64,000 nucleotides of DNA from Mesotaenium endlicherianum (GCA_009602735.1 WELA01006130.1:743921-807920); one strand, 5' to 3'; counted from the stretch's first letter, positions 1-12,309 are shown. Notes: generated by a model from the sequence alone, not told the origin. Numbers and translations: made by a program.

Positions 1-1171
1 AGGGTTGCGTGCGCCTCGCTGTCCTGCTGAAGGCGTAGGGCCGTCGCGAGCGCGTCCGTTCTCGACGTCGCGCTTCTTTTGCAGACAGACGATCTGCAGG
101 TGGCCGGCCTTGCCACAATAGGTGCAGTCGCCGGGCTTGCCACTCTGCACGAGAGTGCAGTTCTGGCGTGAGTGGCCCATCTTACCGCAGGACCAGCAAG
201 GATCGCTCGTGGTGGCAGCCATGGAAATGCGGCCACGCGTAGCTCCGCGCTGCTGCGTCTGCTGGGGCAGCTGTGAGCGCTGAGGTTGCTGCTGCTGCGA
301 CTGGGGCTGGCGGGCAGGCGTCGTGCGCGTTGTAGAAGACGGCAGCACTGAAGCCTCCTGGCGCACGCCCGTGGATGCTAAGCCCACACGATCGCTAATG
401 TTGCTCCGTGCGGCGGCCAAGCTCTGTTTCTCAACGGAGAGGTAGGCCTGCTCCAGAGAATACTCCAAACCGTGGCGGTCGATGAGGGGGACTACGGCCC
501 TCTCCCTCAGACGCGGCTTGACGGCGCGCAATAAGATCTCCGCGGCCTCCCGATCAGTGACAGTGCCGACATCGCGGCGGAGGTGCACCAAGCGGCGGTA
601 CATCATGCGGATAGTCTCGTTCTTGCGTCGAAAGAAATGGTGCAGCTCGTACACCTTCTCTTTAGTTGCAGCCTGGAACTCCGTCTTCAGGATGTTCCAG
701 AAGGCTTGCACTGGATCAGCTAGCAGGGTTGCCACTGGTGGGTCACCCACAAGCTCAGTGCGGGTCCGAAGCTCGGCCTCCTTCTCACGGAAGGTGTCGC
801 GGGCCTCGTGCGAGAGGTAGCGCATAAGCGTGTCGAAGACGTCGCGCTTAGTCAGCGTGGGTGTCTTGAGCTTTGCAGCCGCGAAGTCAGCCTGAAACTC
901 CGAGATGGTATCTTCCAGATCACAGGTGCCTGGCCTACCGCTGAAGCGGTAGGCAGACCTGTCAGTCCTGACCTCGTGGTCACTTGCCATGGGATACCAG
1001 AAGTTGTAGTGAGCCCACTAGGGAGATGGCTCAGAAGCAACTGCTGTGTGCTGGAGAGCAGGTTGCTCTTCCTCAGCGGGTTCAGTGATAGTGCTGAGAT
1101 CTGAGTCGGAGTCTTCTCCACTAACCCCTTCGTAGTATGGCTGATAAGAAAGCCCACTACGGGTAGGCATA
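1..1171 (-). CDS. Gag polyprotein of family A copy A1 (partial, runs off window)
   Basis: The reading frame starts at the ATG complementary to 1169-1171 and begins MPTRSG, the same start as the gag of copy A2. Farther along it contains a Gln-rich stretch and then two zinc knuckles of the CCHC type (CWSCGKMGHSRQNC and CTYCGKAGHLQIVC) near bases 80-200. Zinc knuckles bind the element's RNA during particle assembly in retroelement Gag proteins. The family assignment rests on these knuckles and on the LTR next to it. The open frame continues past base 1, so length and downstream genes are unknown. Confidence 0.75.
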
Positions 1172-1227
1172 CGCTGAAGGTTCTAATTGCTTGAAGGCAA
1201 AGAGAGATCTTTTAGAAGTAAGGGAAG

Positions 1228-2073
1228 TGTACTCTCCAGAGTGAGCACCTCAAGACTGTAATCTGGTAGGAAAACAACTAATGAAGTATGGCCCAAAAGA
1301 TCACTGGAAGCACATCATGATCTTCAGAGTAGTCCTATGGCAAGGGTTTAAGCTGTGACTTTGCTCACCACTTGTGAAGTCCTTCGAGTGACTGGAAGCC
1401 TGGAGGGCTTGCTCTTCACAAGAGAGTAACTAAGTGGTCCTGAAAACACAAAAGATAAAAGTGTAAGCTTTACTGATAATCTCTGTTACTTACACCTGGC
1501 ATAANCCCCTGGCATAATGGACATCTAAAAGATGTCTCTTCTAGGGACATCTCTCGTATTTATACTCCTGGAAATTCGGCGGGGTACGCGGCGGATCCAA
1601 TGCATGTAGTTACTCTAGGAGGCTCTCCTATGTCCACTAATGTGGACAAGGCATGTACAGCACTCCTATAGGCTAAGCATAACTCAAACCAATCAAAGCA
1701 AGGTGCGTAGGATATGCTACGTGTCCCTCATTGGCCGAGCTTACCTTGGGTGATTCTACCTAGATAGCGCCTCAAAAGTGGATCTGAAAATTGAGGAAGC
1801 TTCCTCTAGGAGTAGGTGATGCAGTCACCAAGTTATAGCCTCAATGGTGCACATATACTATGGAATGCAAAGCTTATGTAGGCTAAGGGACTCGCGGATT
1901 TGTGCGCACAAGCTAAGGGTTTTAGGGGGTCACGAATAGGCAAGAATGTGCACATTGAAACACAAATTGCCCTTTGGTGAGGATCCGCTAGGGGCCGGTA
2001 GGTGACGCGAACTAGATCGCTCATATCTCGCGCGATACGTGACCAAATGACGCAAACCCGGTGCCATTCGGAA
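1228..2073 (-). repeat. 5' LTR of family A copy A1 (one end missing)
   Basis: This stretch aligns with 48346-49281 and 55353-56325, the two LTRs of copy A2. The inner end is TGTACTCTCC on the plus strand (CA-3' on the element strand). The outer end present in A2 is absent here. A single N at 1505 sits in a short repeated phrase (CCTGGCATA on both sides), which looks like an assembly join. Confidence 0.8.
1557..1564 (-). promoter_or_regulatory. Candidate TATA box in family A LTR
   Basis: The minus strand reads TATAAATA inside the LTR, about 330 bases before the LTR's inner end. Position and sequence fit a retrotransposon LTR promoter. There is no other support. Confidence 0.4.
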
Positions 2074-2278
2074 GGTGGCTGCCCCAGTCTTAGCTGTGTA
2101 TGACCCCAGCAAACCTGCGCAGATGGTTACTCATGCGTTTGACTTTGCCATGGTTGCTATTTTGTTGCAACCTGCTCACAAAACTACAAAGGATAGTAAG
2201 GTAAAGCAAGACTGGCACCTTGTGCTGCATGAGTCAATGAAGTTCAACCCAGCTGAGATTGATTATTCTGTGCAAGAT
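2074..2278 (+). pseudogene. B1 pol fragment, RNase H region
   Basis: The translated stretch reads [13 protein letters not shown] and continues into the RNase H domain, matching family B pol around its residue 580. It ends exactly at the LTR of element C and resumes at 8425. Confidence 0.8.
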
Positions 2279-3021
2279 TGAAAGGGGCAAAGTGCCCTAG
2301 TGGAAGCGTAGTGACTCACGAGGAAAGGAACTAGTTGCCATCATACTAGAGAGTGCAGCGTCAAATCACTAACAAAGCTTAGGAAAATTACTCAACATTT
2401 TGAGTAGCAAGAAACTACTCACAAATGATGTAGGATGAAAGGCCTTGTCATTACAAACCCGTAGAAATTTACAGAAGTGAAAACTGATAAGAAACAAAGA
2501 AGTTATGCCTATTTATAATTTTCTGCCTAAGTGCTCCCCCTAGGAGGAAGCTACGGATTTTCCTAAGTGTTCGTCAAATCGTCCCCTCCAGAATATTCGT
2601 GAGTAAGCCAGATTAGTCTAATCTGACGTGTCGGGCCGAATTGACGTCCACATACATGCATCGACATTACTAGAATATTCTATCTTAGACGCGCTAGGCT
2701 AAACCGAAACTTCTAGGTAAATCGACCTAGTCGGCACTCCGCGTCAGCCGAACTTACGTGAAGGTTCGAGTTCATTCTAACGGGCCAGATCGCTCGACGC
2801 TGTCGGTCAATCCGACGGTCGCGCTCACCGCGAATTAAGGACAGTCGTCAACCGACCTCAAAACTAATTAAACTTCGGAAATCCATAACTCTCTCAATAC
2901 TTGACCAAATTCGATGAACTTTATATCAAAATGACCACAAAAATGCACTCTACACTACTATACAATCAAAACATACTTTCATGAAACTCAAAAATGCACT
3001 TTATAAACCTATGACCTTACA
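2279..3021 (-). repeat. 3' LTR of element C
   Basis: On the element strand it starts TGTAAGGTCA next to the purine tract and ends CCCCTTTCA at 2279. It is nearly identical to 7677-8419. Confidence 0.95.
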
Positions 3022-6000
3022 TCATCCCCCTCCTCAAGATGCGACGTCCTCGACGCATTCTGCAGATAACGTCTCAACTTACTCTTACAATGAGTCAAGT
3101 TGGCCTCTGGCTCCCAAGTGTTGTCGTCCGCATGGTAGCCTTTCCACTTGACCAGATACTCTTGGACAAATCGTTGACCTCGCTTGACTCGTCGATCGCC
3201 GACAATCGCCTCCACTTCATACTCCAATACATCATCGATCTCGACCGGTGGTGGCGGTGTAGGTAGTCGTCCTGGATGTCCTTCATTCGGGTCAACGTAT
3301 GGCCGCAGACAACTGACATGGAACACATCATGGATACGCCAGCCTGAAGGAAGTTCCAACTTGTAGGCCACTGGATTCACCTGCTTGAGCACTACAAAGG
3401 GACCTGTAAACCGTGCCCGCAGTTTCCTCTTGCCTGTGAAAGGTAGGTTCTCTGTGGACAAGAGTACTTTGTCGCCCACTTGGAATGTCACTTCCCTCCT
3501 GTGCTTGTTAGCATGCTTGACCTGCTCTTGTTGTGCCTTCCGAATACACGTCTTCGCCATATCCCAAGTCTTGGCCATCTGCTCCATAAAAGCTTGTGTA
3601 GTAGGAACCTGAGTCTCCTTGGCCTTCTCCAACAAGATGTTCCCTGGATGATATACTTCTCTCCCATAAACCATAGCGAATGGTGACTGCTTGGTCGATC
3701 CCTGCATGCTGTTGTTGTAGGCAAACTCCAATCCTGGCAGCTTCTTGTCCCACTCTGAAGGGTCCTCCATAGTGAAACTCCTGAGCACCTCTTGCAGAGT
3801 TCTGTTGAGCCTCTCACTCTGCCCGTCTGTCTGAGGGTGATAGGAAGTGCTCATACTCAGCTTGGTCCCCATCAAAGTAAACAATGACCGCCAAAAGTTG
3901 CTAGTAAACCTTGGATCCCGATCTGAAACAATCACCTTCGGCAACCCATGTAGCCTGAAAATATGATCAAAGAATAGCCGTGCCACATCTGCTGCCGTAG
4001 AAGTCTCCTTCATGGGAATGAAGTGAGCCATCTTGCTGAGTCTGTCAGACACAACCCATACTGCATCGTGCCCTTGACCACTGACTGGTAACGATGTGAT
4101 GAAGTCCATAGCAATCTGCTCCCAAGGATACTCTGGAATAGGCAGGGGCTGCAATGTACCTCCCTTCTTTTGATTTGGTGTCTTGTTTCTCTGGCACGCA
4201 TCGCAACTCCTGATCCACTCCTCGATGTCCTTGTCCATATTTCTCCAGTAGTATTCCCGCTTCAGCACGCTTGCCGTCTTCTCGCTTCCAAAGTGTCCAG
4301 CATATAAGCAGTCATGATGCTCCGCAAGTAGTAAGTCTCGTAGCTCCTTGATGTCAGGTACCACCACTCTCTTGGAATCACCATAATACCATATGCCGTC
4401 CTTCTTCTGCATACTCGAGTTGGACTCAGCTGCTCCACCATCAGCAAACTCTGGGTCCTCCTCATAACCTCTTTGAAGCTTCTCCTTGAAGTCCATATTC
4501 TCCTTGATGACTGAGACAGCTGCAAGGTCACACCTCCTGGATAAAGCGTCTGCAGGGTTGATCTTCCCAGGTAAGTACTCAATCTTGTGGTCGAACTGTT
4601 GCAGAAACTCCATCCACCTTGCCTGTCTTGGTGTCAACGTTGGCTGCGTCATAAACTTCTCCAAGCTCTTGTGGTCGGTCTTGATGAACACCTTCCGGCC
4701 GTCCACATAACATCGCCAAATCCTCAAAGCCTGGATAATAGCCAACATCTCCCGCTCGTGTGCTGCATAGTTTTGCTCAGCAGGACTCAACTTCCTGCTC
4801 TCATATGCCACAGGCTGCAATCCTTTGCCCTGGTCCTGGAGAAGAATGGCTCCCACTGCAAAGTTTGATGCGTCCGTGATGATGGTGAAAGGAAGCTCTG
4901 GACTGGCAATTGCCAACACAGGTGCCTGTGTCAACAGCTCCTTAATCTTCTCGAAGGCTTGCTGCTCCTTGTCACCCCATAGCCACTTCTCCTGCTTCTT
5001 CAACATGTCCGTGAGCGGTGCACACACCTTGGCAAATCCTTCAATGAAACGTCGGTAATAATTCGCCATGCCGAGGAAACTCCTGAGTTGATGAATATCA
5101 GCAGGTACCGGCCAATCTCTGACTGCTTGCACCTTCTTCTGCTCCACCTTGACTCCTTCAGCTCCCACTATGTGTCCAAGAAACTCGACCTCCTTGAGAC
5201 AGAAGTCGCACTTGCTCATCTTCCCATACAGCTTCTGATCTCTCAAGACCTCCAACACCTTCCTCAGATGCTCCACATGCTCTTCCAAGGTCTTCGAATA
5301 GATCAGGATGTCGTCCAAAAATACCACCACAAACTGGTCCAAGTAGGGTCTGAAGATACTATTCATGAGTCCCATGAATGTAGCAGGTGCATTGGTCAAT
5401 CCAAAAGGCATGACTGTGAACTCGAACAAACCATAGCGAGTTCTGAAAGCAGTCTTCTGAACGTCTCCTTCCGCAATCCGTACCTGGTGATAGCCACTCC
5501 TCAAATCGATCTTCGAGAAATACTTCGCCCCGACAAGCCTGTCAATCAACTCGTCCACTCGTGGAAGTGGGTACCTGTTCTTGATGGTGACCTTGTTGAG
5601 TGCCCGGTAGTCGACACACATCCTCATAGTCCCATCCTTCTTCTTCACAAATAAGACTGGCGCTGCAAATGGAGACTCGCTGGGTCGGATGAATCCCTTC
5701 TCCAATAACTCCGTCAGTTGCTTCTTCAACTCATCCAACTCCGCAAACGATTGTCGATAGGCGGGTCTCACTGGTGGCTTGCTCCCTGGTTCCAACTCAA
5801 TCTTGTGCTCCATAGCTCTCTGTGGAGGTAATCCTGCAGGTAGTTCCTCAGGAAATACGCACTTGAACTCCTCCAACAGCGCCTTAATTTGGGCAGGCAT
5901 CTCAGCAGGCTTCTTCTCTTGAGCAGTTGGGCTCTGCTCCTTCTGAGCAAGGGGATCAGACACCACTACTTGCTCCTCCGGCGATGTACATTCGCCCAGG

Positions 6001-6692
6001 CTGTTAGGATTCACGCTTGCTCCATCTGATGACCTGGCCAGGGCCACCGAAACAAGGTACATCTCCTTCACCTGATTCGCCCTGCATAGCTTCTTAACTT
6101 GCAGGCTCGACAGAAGACAGTTACTTGTGGTCGTATCTACCTCCACCTGTTTCGCTGTCTCCATTCGACCATCACGCCCTTGGACTTTCACTTGTCCTGT
6201 GCTCCAGTGCACTTGAGGGTTGGCTTTCCTTAGCCATGGTCGGCCCAATATCACCTCATGGTGACCCAACTCTGCCTGCTCCATAACTTCCTTACTCCGG
6301 TGCCCCGCTACTTCCACGTGAATAGCTTCCGTAGGTGCACCACACTTGAGTCTCTGCCCATTTGCCAAAATTGCCTCCTTAGGCTCATAATGCTTCTGCA
6401 CAGGGACTCGCCACTCTTTCACCAGCTTCTTGTGCACAAAGTTTGCACTTGCGCCACTGTCGACCATACACTTCGCATTGTTGCCGTCGACCACTCCTTC
6501 CACGATGATAGGCTTGTCAACGTCTCGTCCTTTGCTTCTCGGCAGGCTCCTGGGGATAACCTCCTTGTGAGTTCTCGTCTTCACGCCAGTAGACACCCCA
6601 GAACGACTTACTGGCGTCCTCCTTTTTCCTGCTGTTGAGGTTGCTTCGCCTTCACATGACAGTCTCGAGCCAGATGTCCAAGCTTGCCGCAA
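3009..6692 (-). CDS. Pol polyprotein of element C (protease, RT, RNase H, integrase, chromodomain)
   Basis: The open frame of about 1227 residues contains, in Ty3/Gypsy order, a retropepsin with MVDSGAS (near residue 78), reverse transcriptase with the YRALNK region and the FLDDIL catalytic motif (near 458), RNase H with [10 protein letters not shown] (near 602), an integrase with an HHCC zinc domain (CDACQRNK) and the [10 protein letters not shown] core motif, and a C-terminal chromodomain (about 1157-1212, YLVKWKGY). The frame overlaps the end of gag and lies -1 to it, so expression by the frameshift read-through known in this superfamily is plausible. The first methionine is not clear. The chromodomain probably directs integration to marked chromatin, as in other chromoviruses. 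No obvious break is seen. Confidence 0.93.
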   Translation of the reverse strand: MRQAWTSGSRLSCEGEATSTAGKRRTPVSRSGVSTGVKTRTHKEVIPRSLPRSKGRDVDKPIIVEGVVDGNNAKCMVDSGASANFVHKKLVKEWRVPVQKHYEPKEAILANGQRLKCGAPTEAIHVEVAGHRSKEVMEQAELGHHEVILGRPWLRKANPQVHWSTGQVKVQGRDGRMETAKQVEVDTTTSNCLLSSLQVKKLCRANQVKEMYLVSVALARSSDGASVNPNSLGECTSPEEQVVVSDPLAQKEQSPTAQEKKPAEMPAQIKALLEEFKCVFPEELPAGLPPQRAMEHKIELEPGSKPPVRPAYRQSFAELDELKKQLTELLEKGFIRPSESPFAAPVLFVKKKDGTMRMCVDYRALNKVTIKNRYPLPRVDELIDRLVGAKYFSKIDLRSGYHQVRIAEGDVQKTAFRTRYGLFEFTVMPFGLTNAPATFMGLMNSIFRPYLDQFVVVFLDDILIYSKTLEEHVEHLRKVLEVLRDQKLYGKMSKCDFCLKEVEFLGHIVGAEGVKVEQKKVQAVRDWPVPADIHQLRSFLGMANYYRRFIEGFAKVCAPLTDMLKKQEKWLWGDKEQQAFEKIKELLTQAPVLAIASPELPFTIITDASNFAVGAILLQDQGKGLQPVAYESRKLSPAEQNYAAHEREMLAIIQALRIWRCYVDGRKVFIKTDHKSLEKFMTQPTLTPRQARWMEFLQQFDHKIEYLPGKINPADALSRRCDLAAVSVIKENMDFKEKLQRGYEEDPEFADGGAAESNSSMQKKDGIWYYGDSKRVVVPDIKELRDLLLAEHHDCLYAGHFGSEKTASVLKREYYWRNMDKDIEEWIRSCDACQRNKTPNQKKGGTLQPLPIPEYPWEQIAMDFITSLPVSGQGHDAVWVVSDRLSKMAHFIPMKETSTAADVARLFFDHIFRLHGLPKVIVSDRDPRFTSNFWRSLFTLMGTKLSMSTSYHPQTDGQSERLNRTLQEVLRSFTMEDPSEWDKKLPGLEFAYNNSMQGSTKQSPFAMVYGREVYHPGNILLEKAKETQVPTTQAFMEQMAKTWDMAKTCIRKAQQEQVKHANKHRREVTFQVGDKVLLSTENLPFTGKRKLRARFTGPFVVLKQVNPVAYKLELPSGWRIHDVFHVSCLRPYVDPNEGHPGRLPTPPPPVEIDDVLEYEVEAIVGDRRVKRGQRFVQEYLVKWKGYHADDNTWEPEANLTHCKSKLRRYLQNASRTSHLEEGDDVRS
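3022..3036 (-). other. Polypurine tract of element C
   Basis: The element strand reads GAGGAGGGGGATGA directly before the 3' LTR, the expected place for the plus-strand primer of reverse transcription. Confidence 0.8.
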
Positions 6693-7639
6693 CTATAGCA
6701 CGGTCCTCTCGGCTTGAAATTCTGCTGCCTGCGCTGGTACTGCACAAGTCCCAACTCCATGGGTACTGGACCTTGAACACTCGTGCTTGGCGCTTGAGAT
6801 CCAAAGTGTCGATATCCTCCAAAGTTGTGGCTGCCCCACTGCCTCTGACTATACTCCACAGCGTCGACCCTTGTTGCCAATGCCATCATTTCTCCAAGAC
6901 TGGTAGGGTCCTTGAGCGCCACTTCCTTGGCCACAGTTGGCTTGAGTCCCCTCTTGAACTTGTCCATCATCTCCGACTCGTGCATGGATGGACATTGAAG
7001 CACCAGCTCGTTGAAGCGCGATACATACTCCTGAACGCTTCCTCGTTGACGAAGGCGCACCAATAGATCTCGAGCGGTAGCCTCGGGTGCAATAGGTTGA
7101 AATTGCCTCTTCAAGCCTTCAAATAGCTGATCAACAGTAGCAGGAACTCCAGACAGCTGCTCTTCTCGTTCATACCAAGCTCCAGCACTCTTCTGCAGCA
7201 AAGTTATGACAAAGGCGACTTGCCTGTCGGGCGTGAGCGCAGAATACTCCATAAACTTCTTCACTCCAAAAATCCATTGATGAACAGGCGGCGATCCACG
7301 CTCTCCAGTATAAACTTCAGGCTTAGGTGCACGCACTCCTGATGCGGGTGGAATAACTGGTTGCACCACTGGGTTAACATGAATCGGTGGTACAACAGGT
7401 GCAGGTGCCGAACTCGTCGAAGCGGCGTTCCCCATAACAACTCGCACCATTCTCTCCACCTCCGCGCGCATATTTTGTTGAAACTGGGTGTAGACTTCTC
7501 CTCCAATTGCATTTGCCATTTGTCTTAGCATCGCCTGCATCTCTTGTTGCTCTCTGGTCATTGTTGGTGCTGCCTGCTGCCCCGCGCGCTCAACATGCTC
7601 GACATGTTCGCCTCCTCCAGCTGCCGGCTGCGACTCCAT
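6608..7639 (-). CDS. Gag protein of element C
   Basis: The frame opens at the ATG complementary to 7637-7639, shortly after the primer-binding site, and encodes 343 residues. It has the Retrotrans_gag type capsid region (roughly residues 95-215, with GAWYERE and LKRQF stretches) and one CCHC zinc knuckle ([14 protein letters not shown], 314-327) near the C-terminus. Gag forms the virus-like particle and binds element RNA. The end of gag overlaps the pol frame. Confidence 0.93.
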   Translation of the reverse strand: MESQPAAGGGEHVEHVERAGQQAAPTMTREQQEMQAMLRQMANAIGGEVYTQFQQNMRAEVERMVRVVMGNAASTSSAPAPVVPPIHVNPVVQPVIPPASGVRAPKPEVYTGERGSPPVHQWIFGVKKFMEYSALTPDRQVAFVITLLQKSAGAWYEREEQLSGVPATVDQLFEGLKRQFQPIAPEATARDLLVRLRQRGSVQEYVSRFNELVLQCPSMHESEMMDKFKRGLKPTVAKEVALKDPTSLGEMMALATRVDAVEYSQRQWGSHNFGGYRHFGSQAPSTSVQGPVPMELGLVQYQRRQQNFKPRGPCYSCGKLGHLARDCHVKAKQPQQQEKGGRQ

Positions 7640-7660
7640 AATATAATATGCAAACTAGCC

Positions 7661-7674
7661 CTGCTCCGATACCA
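7661..7674 (-). other. Primer-binding site of element C
   Basis: The element strand reads TGGTATCGGAGCAG two bases after the 5' LTR. This resembles the 3' end complement of initiator tRNA-Met (TGGTATCAGAGC), the usual primer for plant Ty3/Gypsy elements. The same site is used in family B. Confidence 0.85.
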
Positions 7675-7676
7675 GA

Positions 7677-8419
7677 TGAAAGGGGCAGAGTGCCCTAGTG
7701 GAAGCGTAGTGACTCACGAGGAAAGGAACTAGTTGCCATCATACTAGAGAGTGCAGCGGCATATCACTAACAAAGCTTAGGAAAATTACTCAACATTTTG
7801 AGTAGCAAGAAACTGCTCACAAATGATGTAGGATGAAAGGCCTTGTCATTACAAACCCGTAGAAATTTACAGAAGTGAAAACTGATAAGAAACAAAGAAG
7901 TTATGCCTATTTATAATTTTCTGCCTAAGTGCTCCCCCTAGGAGGAAGCTACGGATTTTCCTAAGTGTTCGTCAAATCGTCCCCTCCAGAATATTCGTGA
8001 GTAAGCCAGATTAGTCTAATCTGACGTGTCGGGCCGAATTGACGTCCACATACATGCATCGACATTACTAGAATATTCTATCTTAGACGCGCTAGGCTAA
8101 ACCGAAACTTCTAGGTAAATCGACCTAGTCGGCACTCCGCGTCAGCCGAACTTACGTGAAGGTTCGAGTTCATTCTAACGGGCCAGATCGCTCGACGCTG
8201 TCGGTCAATCCGACGGTCGCGCTCACCGCGAATTAAGGACAATCGTCAACCGACCTCAAAACTAATTAAACTTCGGAAATCCATAACTCTCTCAATACTT
8301 GACCAAATTCGATGAACTTTATATCAAAATGACCACAAAAATGCACTCTACTTTACTATACAATCAAAACATACTTTCATGATACTCAAAAATGCACTTC
8401 ATAAACCTATGACCTTACA
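7677..8419 (-). repeat. 5' LTR of element C
   Basis: It is 743 bases long, nearly identical to 2279-3021, and begins TG and ends CA on the element strand. The flanking duplication AAGAT follows at 8420-8424. Confidence 0.95.
7908..7915 (-). promoter_or_regulatory. Candidate TATA box in element C LTR
   Basis: The element strand reads TATAAATA followed by GGC inside the 5' LTR, about 230 bases before its inner end. The same sequence is present in the 3' LTR. It fits an LTR promoter. Confidence 0.5.
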
Positions 8420-8424
8420 AAGAT

Positions 8425-10220
8425 AAAGAGCTGCTGGCTATCATTCATGTTCTCAAACATTGGAGACCTTACGTACATGGTTAAGCTTTTAAGGTGATTA
8501 CAGATCATCTAGCTCTGACTCACTTTCAAAAGAAGTCCACGCTGTCAAGGAGGGAGAACCGCTGGAGCCAGATACTGGAGCAATTCCAAGTCTAGATTGA
8601 CTACAAACCAGGGAAGTTGAATACTGCTGACGCACTCTCTCGACAACCTGGCTTGCAAGAAAGGAACTTTGATCAATATGCTGTAGATAAAGTCCTTTGT
8701 GCGCTCACTTCATTCAGAGTCAAGAAGTCCTTCCTTGAACAGCTTAGGAAAGCCTACCTTTCTGACCCAACATTTGAGCCCAGCCCCACTGATGGTGTGT
8801 GTCCTGCTAATACACTCGGGTATAAGCTGAAGGGAGGGGTTTGGGTAATCAAAACCACCTGAGGCAGGTTGAAGTAGGTTATTTCTAATAATCTGGAAAC
8901 AATGTCACTCTTACTGAGTCAAGCACATGCCAACTTACTAGGAGGACATTTGATGCAGGCCAAAACTGTTGGCAAACTGGCAAAACATTATCATAGGGAA
9001 GGGTTGCCTCGAGAGGTCTTGAAATATGTCAAGTCCTTTTATCATTGTCAAAGAAACTAGTCGCGACACACACCACCCAGAGGGCTATTACAATTACTAC
9101 CCATTCCAGCTGGACGATGGAAACAATATCCATAGACTAGGTGGTAACACTACCAAGAGCTGCCAATGGGCATGATTATATATTGGTAGTAGTGGATAAA
9201 TTGACAAAGAAGGTCAATTTCATCCCCACTACTGTCAAGGTGACTGCACTCAAACTGCGAGACAGTTCTACAACCATGTAGTATGCCAACATGGGCTAGC
9301 CTCCAATATTATCTTGGACAGAGATTCAAAATTCACCTCTAAATTTTGGAGAGCTAAAATGGGATTAATGGGAGTCAAACAGCTGCTCAGCACAGCAAAC
9401 CACCCTCAGACTGATGGGCAGACTGAGAGAATTAACCGAGTCCTGTAAGAAGCATTGAGAGCATATATTAACCAAAAACAAGATAATTGGGATGATCTGT
9501 TGTCTCAAATTCGCGGTCAACAGTGCGATGCATGCGTAAACGGGAAAGACTCCTTTTGAACTCAGTCTGGGTAGAGTCTTCATGTCTCCTTCAGATGTGC
9601 TAGGGGAGTCTTTAACTCACCCTTGGGGGGGTTGACAACCCGGTCTCTCTTCAGTTGACTCAGGAGTTTGCTAACACCCTGTCAAAAGTCCAACAGACGC
9701 TGCACAAAGCCCAAGAGAATCAACAAATATGTGCTAATCAACACCGTTGAGACCTAACATTTTCTACGGGCAAATTGGCCAAACTGCATTCTCAGCACAT
9801 GTACTTGCCTGGTGTGGTCAAGAAAGAGCTTGGTCCAGTTTGGGTCGGTCCACATTTGGTGGTGCGCCGTGTCGTTTATAACGCTTACAAACTGAACATG
9901 TCAGCGGGATACAAGGGTCATGCAGTCTTTAATGTCTCTTTTCTAGAACTATACATCAAAGGTGACACTGTTCACAGGTCGGTTACCTGTTCAACCAAGA
10001 TTGGTCTCCACTGTCCGGGATGGTGACTCTCAGGAATATGAGGTGGATGAGAGTTTAGAAGCTCGCTCTGTCCGTCGATCCTCTAAATAGTTCATGAAAT
10101 ATCTGGTCAGATGGAAGGGTTATGATGCCTTTGGGGACACTTGGGAATTTTAAGATTATTTAACTAATGCCAAAGGGGCGTTGAAACGCTCACCTTCAGG
10201 CGGCTGGGACACCTCCTTAA
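8425..10220 (+). pseudogene. B1 pol fragment, RNase H to chromodomain, degraded
   Basis: This continues the 2074-2278 fragment. Recognisable pieces match family B pol: the end of RNase H, the integrase zinc-binding region, the integrase core around the [10 protein letters not shown] motif (near 9403), the C-terminal integrase domain (9775-10000) and remains of the chromodomain near 10130. Many breaks make it a clear fossil. Confidence 0.8.
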
Positions 10221-10470
10221 ATGTCATTTCAGTTGACATGGGACGGTGACAGGAGGTCCTGTTCCCATTTAAGTTGGAGAACAATGTGACAGTTAAGTGA
10301 CAGGAATGTGACAGTTAAGTGACGGATGTGACAATCAGGCCCACCTTAAGCTTAGTTAGAGAGTGCCCACCACTCGGAAGGAAAGAGGAACCAGCACATA
10401 TACAAATTATTCAATTCACCCTGCACACACATTCATCCGTTATTCTCATCACGCTTAACTCCTAGTACCC

Positions 10471-12309
10471 ACCCTGTAAGGTAAGGGAATGAATCTGCTG
10501 TAAGAATACAAGCTTATTCCTCTTTCTGCATCTATCGTGACAATGAATAGGAGCCCACTAACTGGTGTCTTGGCTATATGTGCTGGATGGCTCTTACCAC
10601 ACAAAAAGAAGACAAGGAGCGCAAGGCATAAGAAACTAAGAGGACAATGGAGCGCTACCAGAAAGAGTTGGTGGCAACGTCCCTCACCAAAAGAGAACAA
10701 GATAGGGTCCGCATACAATAAGAGGCGGCAGAAGAGGCACAGAGGAAGAAGGAGCAGGAGGTTGAAAGCCTCAGGAAAGTTGAGGAGGAGACACATAAGT
10801 AACAACAAGAGGAAGCGGCGGCTGCGGAGGAAGAAAGGAAGAAGTGGAAGGAAGTTGAGAAGCAGAAAAGCCTGGCCACTTATAGATATACTGTAATGGC
10901 CGGCCAAATCTTTGATGACGTGAAGAAGGCATTACTGGCAGCCCAGGAGATCAACCGGGTTGCTCAGCAAACAGTGCTGCATAAGCGGGGAGATAAAGCT
11001 CTGGATAGGTATATTGAGACATACACTGGCGTTGTCCTCTATGAAGATTATGCCAAGATAGTGGGGTATACAGCAGAGGAGGCGCGGTTCCTTGTAGATG
11101 ACTTGGAAGATAAGCCAGCACCAGTACCTGGCATAGTGGAAGATCAGAGGCTCATCAGGATGGTGAGCATGCAGCCCGATAGCTTTAGAGATGCCGTATT
11201 TTACGAGACACTGCTGCCAGCCTACAATGAAGTTGAGAGGAGGAGCTGGGTATACTTTGCTAGAGAAACAGGGCAGCAGATGCTCTCTCCCCACTGGTTC
11301 CCTTGTAAGCTAAAAAAAGTTGAACATGGGCCACAGTAATACCAGCAGCCCACGGACTGAAGGTGGACGACCGCCACTAACAGGAAGCAGGATTGTGAAC
11401 GAGCCCATGCAGATGACTTCCACTATGGGCTCAACGGCTACCTCATCCTGCCACCTCATATTGCTCCTTGGGACCCCAGGCTTAATGGATGCCTAAGTAA
11501 CATAAATGCGGGAAGCAAGGAGTACAGGAGGAGGGGACAAGACTATTTCTCTAAAGGGAAGCATGCCTTTATTAAATGGGCAAAGAATGTAGGCCAGATA
11601 GATATCAGCAAGCTGAAGGCCAAGCAACCCCCAGCTTGTCCTAAGAAAGGGCGGTCAGTAGATTTGTCCATGTCTACTAGGGAGCAGAATGACTTGGTAA
11701 ATGAGATCCCTACACAGTCAAAAGAGGAAGATGAGGAGGATGAGGAAGAAGAATAGGGCAGAGAGAACATCAACCGCTGGAGCTCAGGAGACCCAAGGAC
11801 AGGCAAAGACAGGGACACCTAGGGGGCCAAGAGCAGGTGGATGAAGTGTGACCCCCACTGTGGCGGCAACAAGATCTTGAGCTTGGTCCCCCAGCCCACC
11901 TGCCCAGGCAGAGGAAGAAGCAGATCTGACTGTACTTGGCAGCAGAGAGAGGCAAAAATCCCTAGAGGAAAAAACTCCAAGGAGGGGAGCGCGCGGTGTG
12001 GCCAGAGTTATGCTGGCCACCCCCTTCAATTGGGGACATGTGCCCCTTGCTAATGTATTCCAACATCCTACTGGGTTGCCTATCTATGTAGGAATGAACA
12101 CCCAGGTGGTGGAAGAGCAGGATGCAATCCTCCGTTCCCCTCGTGGCCCACCTTTAGAACAGACAGGGTTCTTTAGAAGGCCAGCTGACAGACCTAGAGG
12201 GCTGTACAGGTCTAGGTCCAAATCTCAGTCTCCTGGCCCTCGGGCCCCGGCTCTCTCTGCCAGAGACATACCACTCTTTTTCAAAATGAGAGATGTGGCA
12301 GGAGTCTGA
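10471..12309 (+). pseudogene. B1 accessory gene (family B ORF3), degraded
   Basis: This matches the accessory gene of B2, B3 and B5. A donor-like CCTGTAAGGTAAG at 10471 and an ATG at 10587 correspond to the intron-like unit and start of the other copies. A Lys/Glu-rich coiled-coil stretch follows, then the core (10896-11339 is one open piece), then an acidic and an Arg-rich tail. Its survival in this old copy shows the extra gene is an ancestral part of the family. It has several breaks. Confidence 0.75.

Larger units (their letters stand above)
1..2073 (-). mobile_element. LTR retrotransposon family A, copy A1 (5' part only)
   Basis: The minus strand carries, in order, an LTR (2073-1228), a short leader and a gag gene running off the window at base 1. 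The LTR and gag match the second family A copy at 48346-56325. The far LTR end is missing: around 2073 the sequence passes directly into a family B pol fragment. The gag stretch looks open as far as visible. Divergence from copy A2 is substantial by eye, so the two copies are not recent sisters. Whether the part beyond the window has reverse transcriptase cannot be seen. Confidence 0.8.
2279..8419 (-). mobile_element. Family C Ty3/Gypsy chromovirus (looks whole, young)
   Basis: This is a complete element on the minus strand: 5' LTR 7677-8419, primer-binding site 7661-7674, gag 6608-7639, pol 3009-6692, polypurine tract about 3022-3036 and 3' LTR 2279-3021. Both LTRs are 743 bases and begin TG and end CA on the element strand. 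By eye they differ at about nine to ten positions, a little over 1%. The insertion is flanked by AAGAT on both sides (2274-2278 and 8420-8424) and interrupts copy B1. gag and pol show no obvious breaks, so this is the least decayed element here. The chromodomain at the end of pol places it among chromoviruses. Confidence 0.95.
2074..12309 (+). mobile_element. Family B Ty3/Gypsy chromovirus, copy B1 (truncated, hosts element C)
   Basis: Two segments, 2074-2278 and 8425-12309, match successive parts of family B: RNase H, integrase, chromodomain region and the accessory gene. They are separated only by element C and its AAGAT duplication (2274-2278 and 8420-8424), so C inserted into this copy. 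The left part (LTR, gag, protease, reverse transcriptase) is missing and ends against the family A LTR at about 2073. Similarity to B2 fades around 12240-12309 and no 3' LTR is visible. It is an old copy with many breaks. Confidence 0.85.

Noticed and set aside
5088-5654. A 188-residue plus-strand frame
   Set aside because: It is antisense to the reverse transcriptase of element C and resembles nothing by itself.
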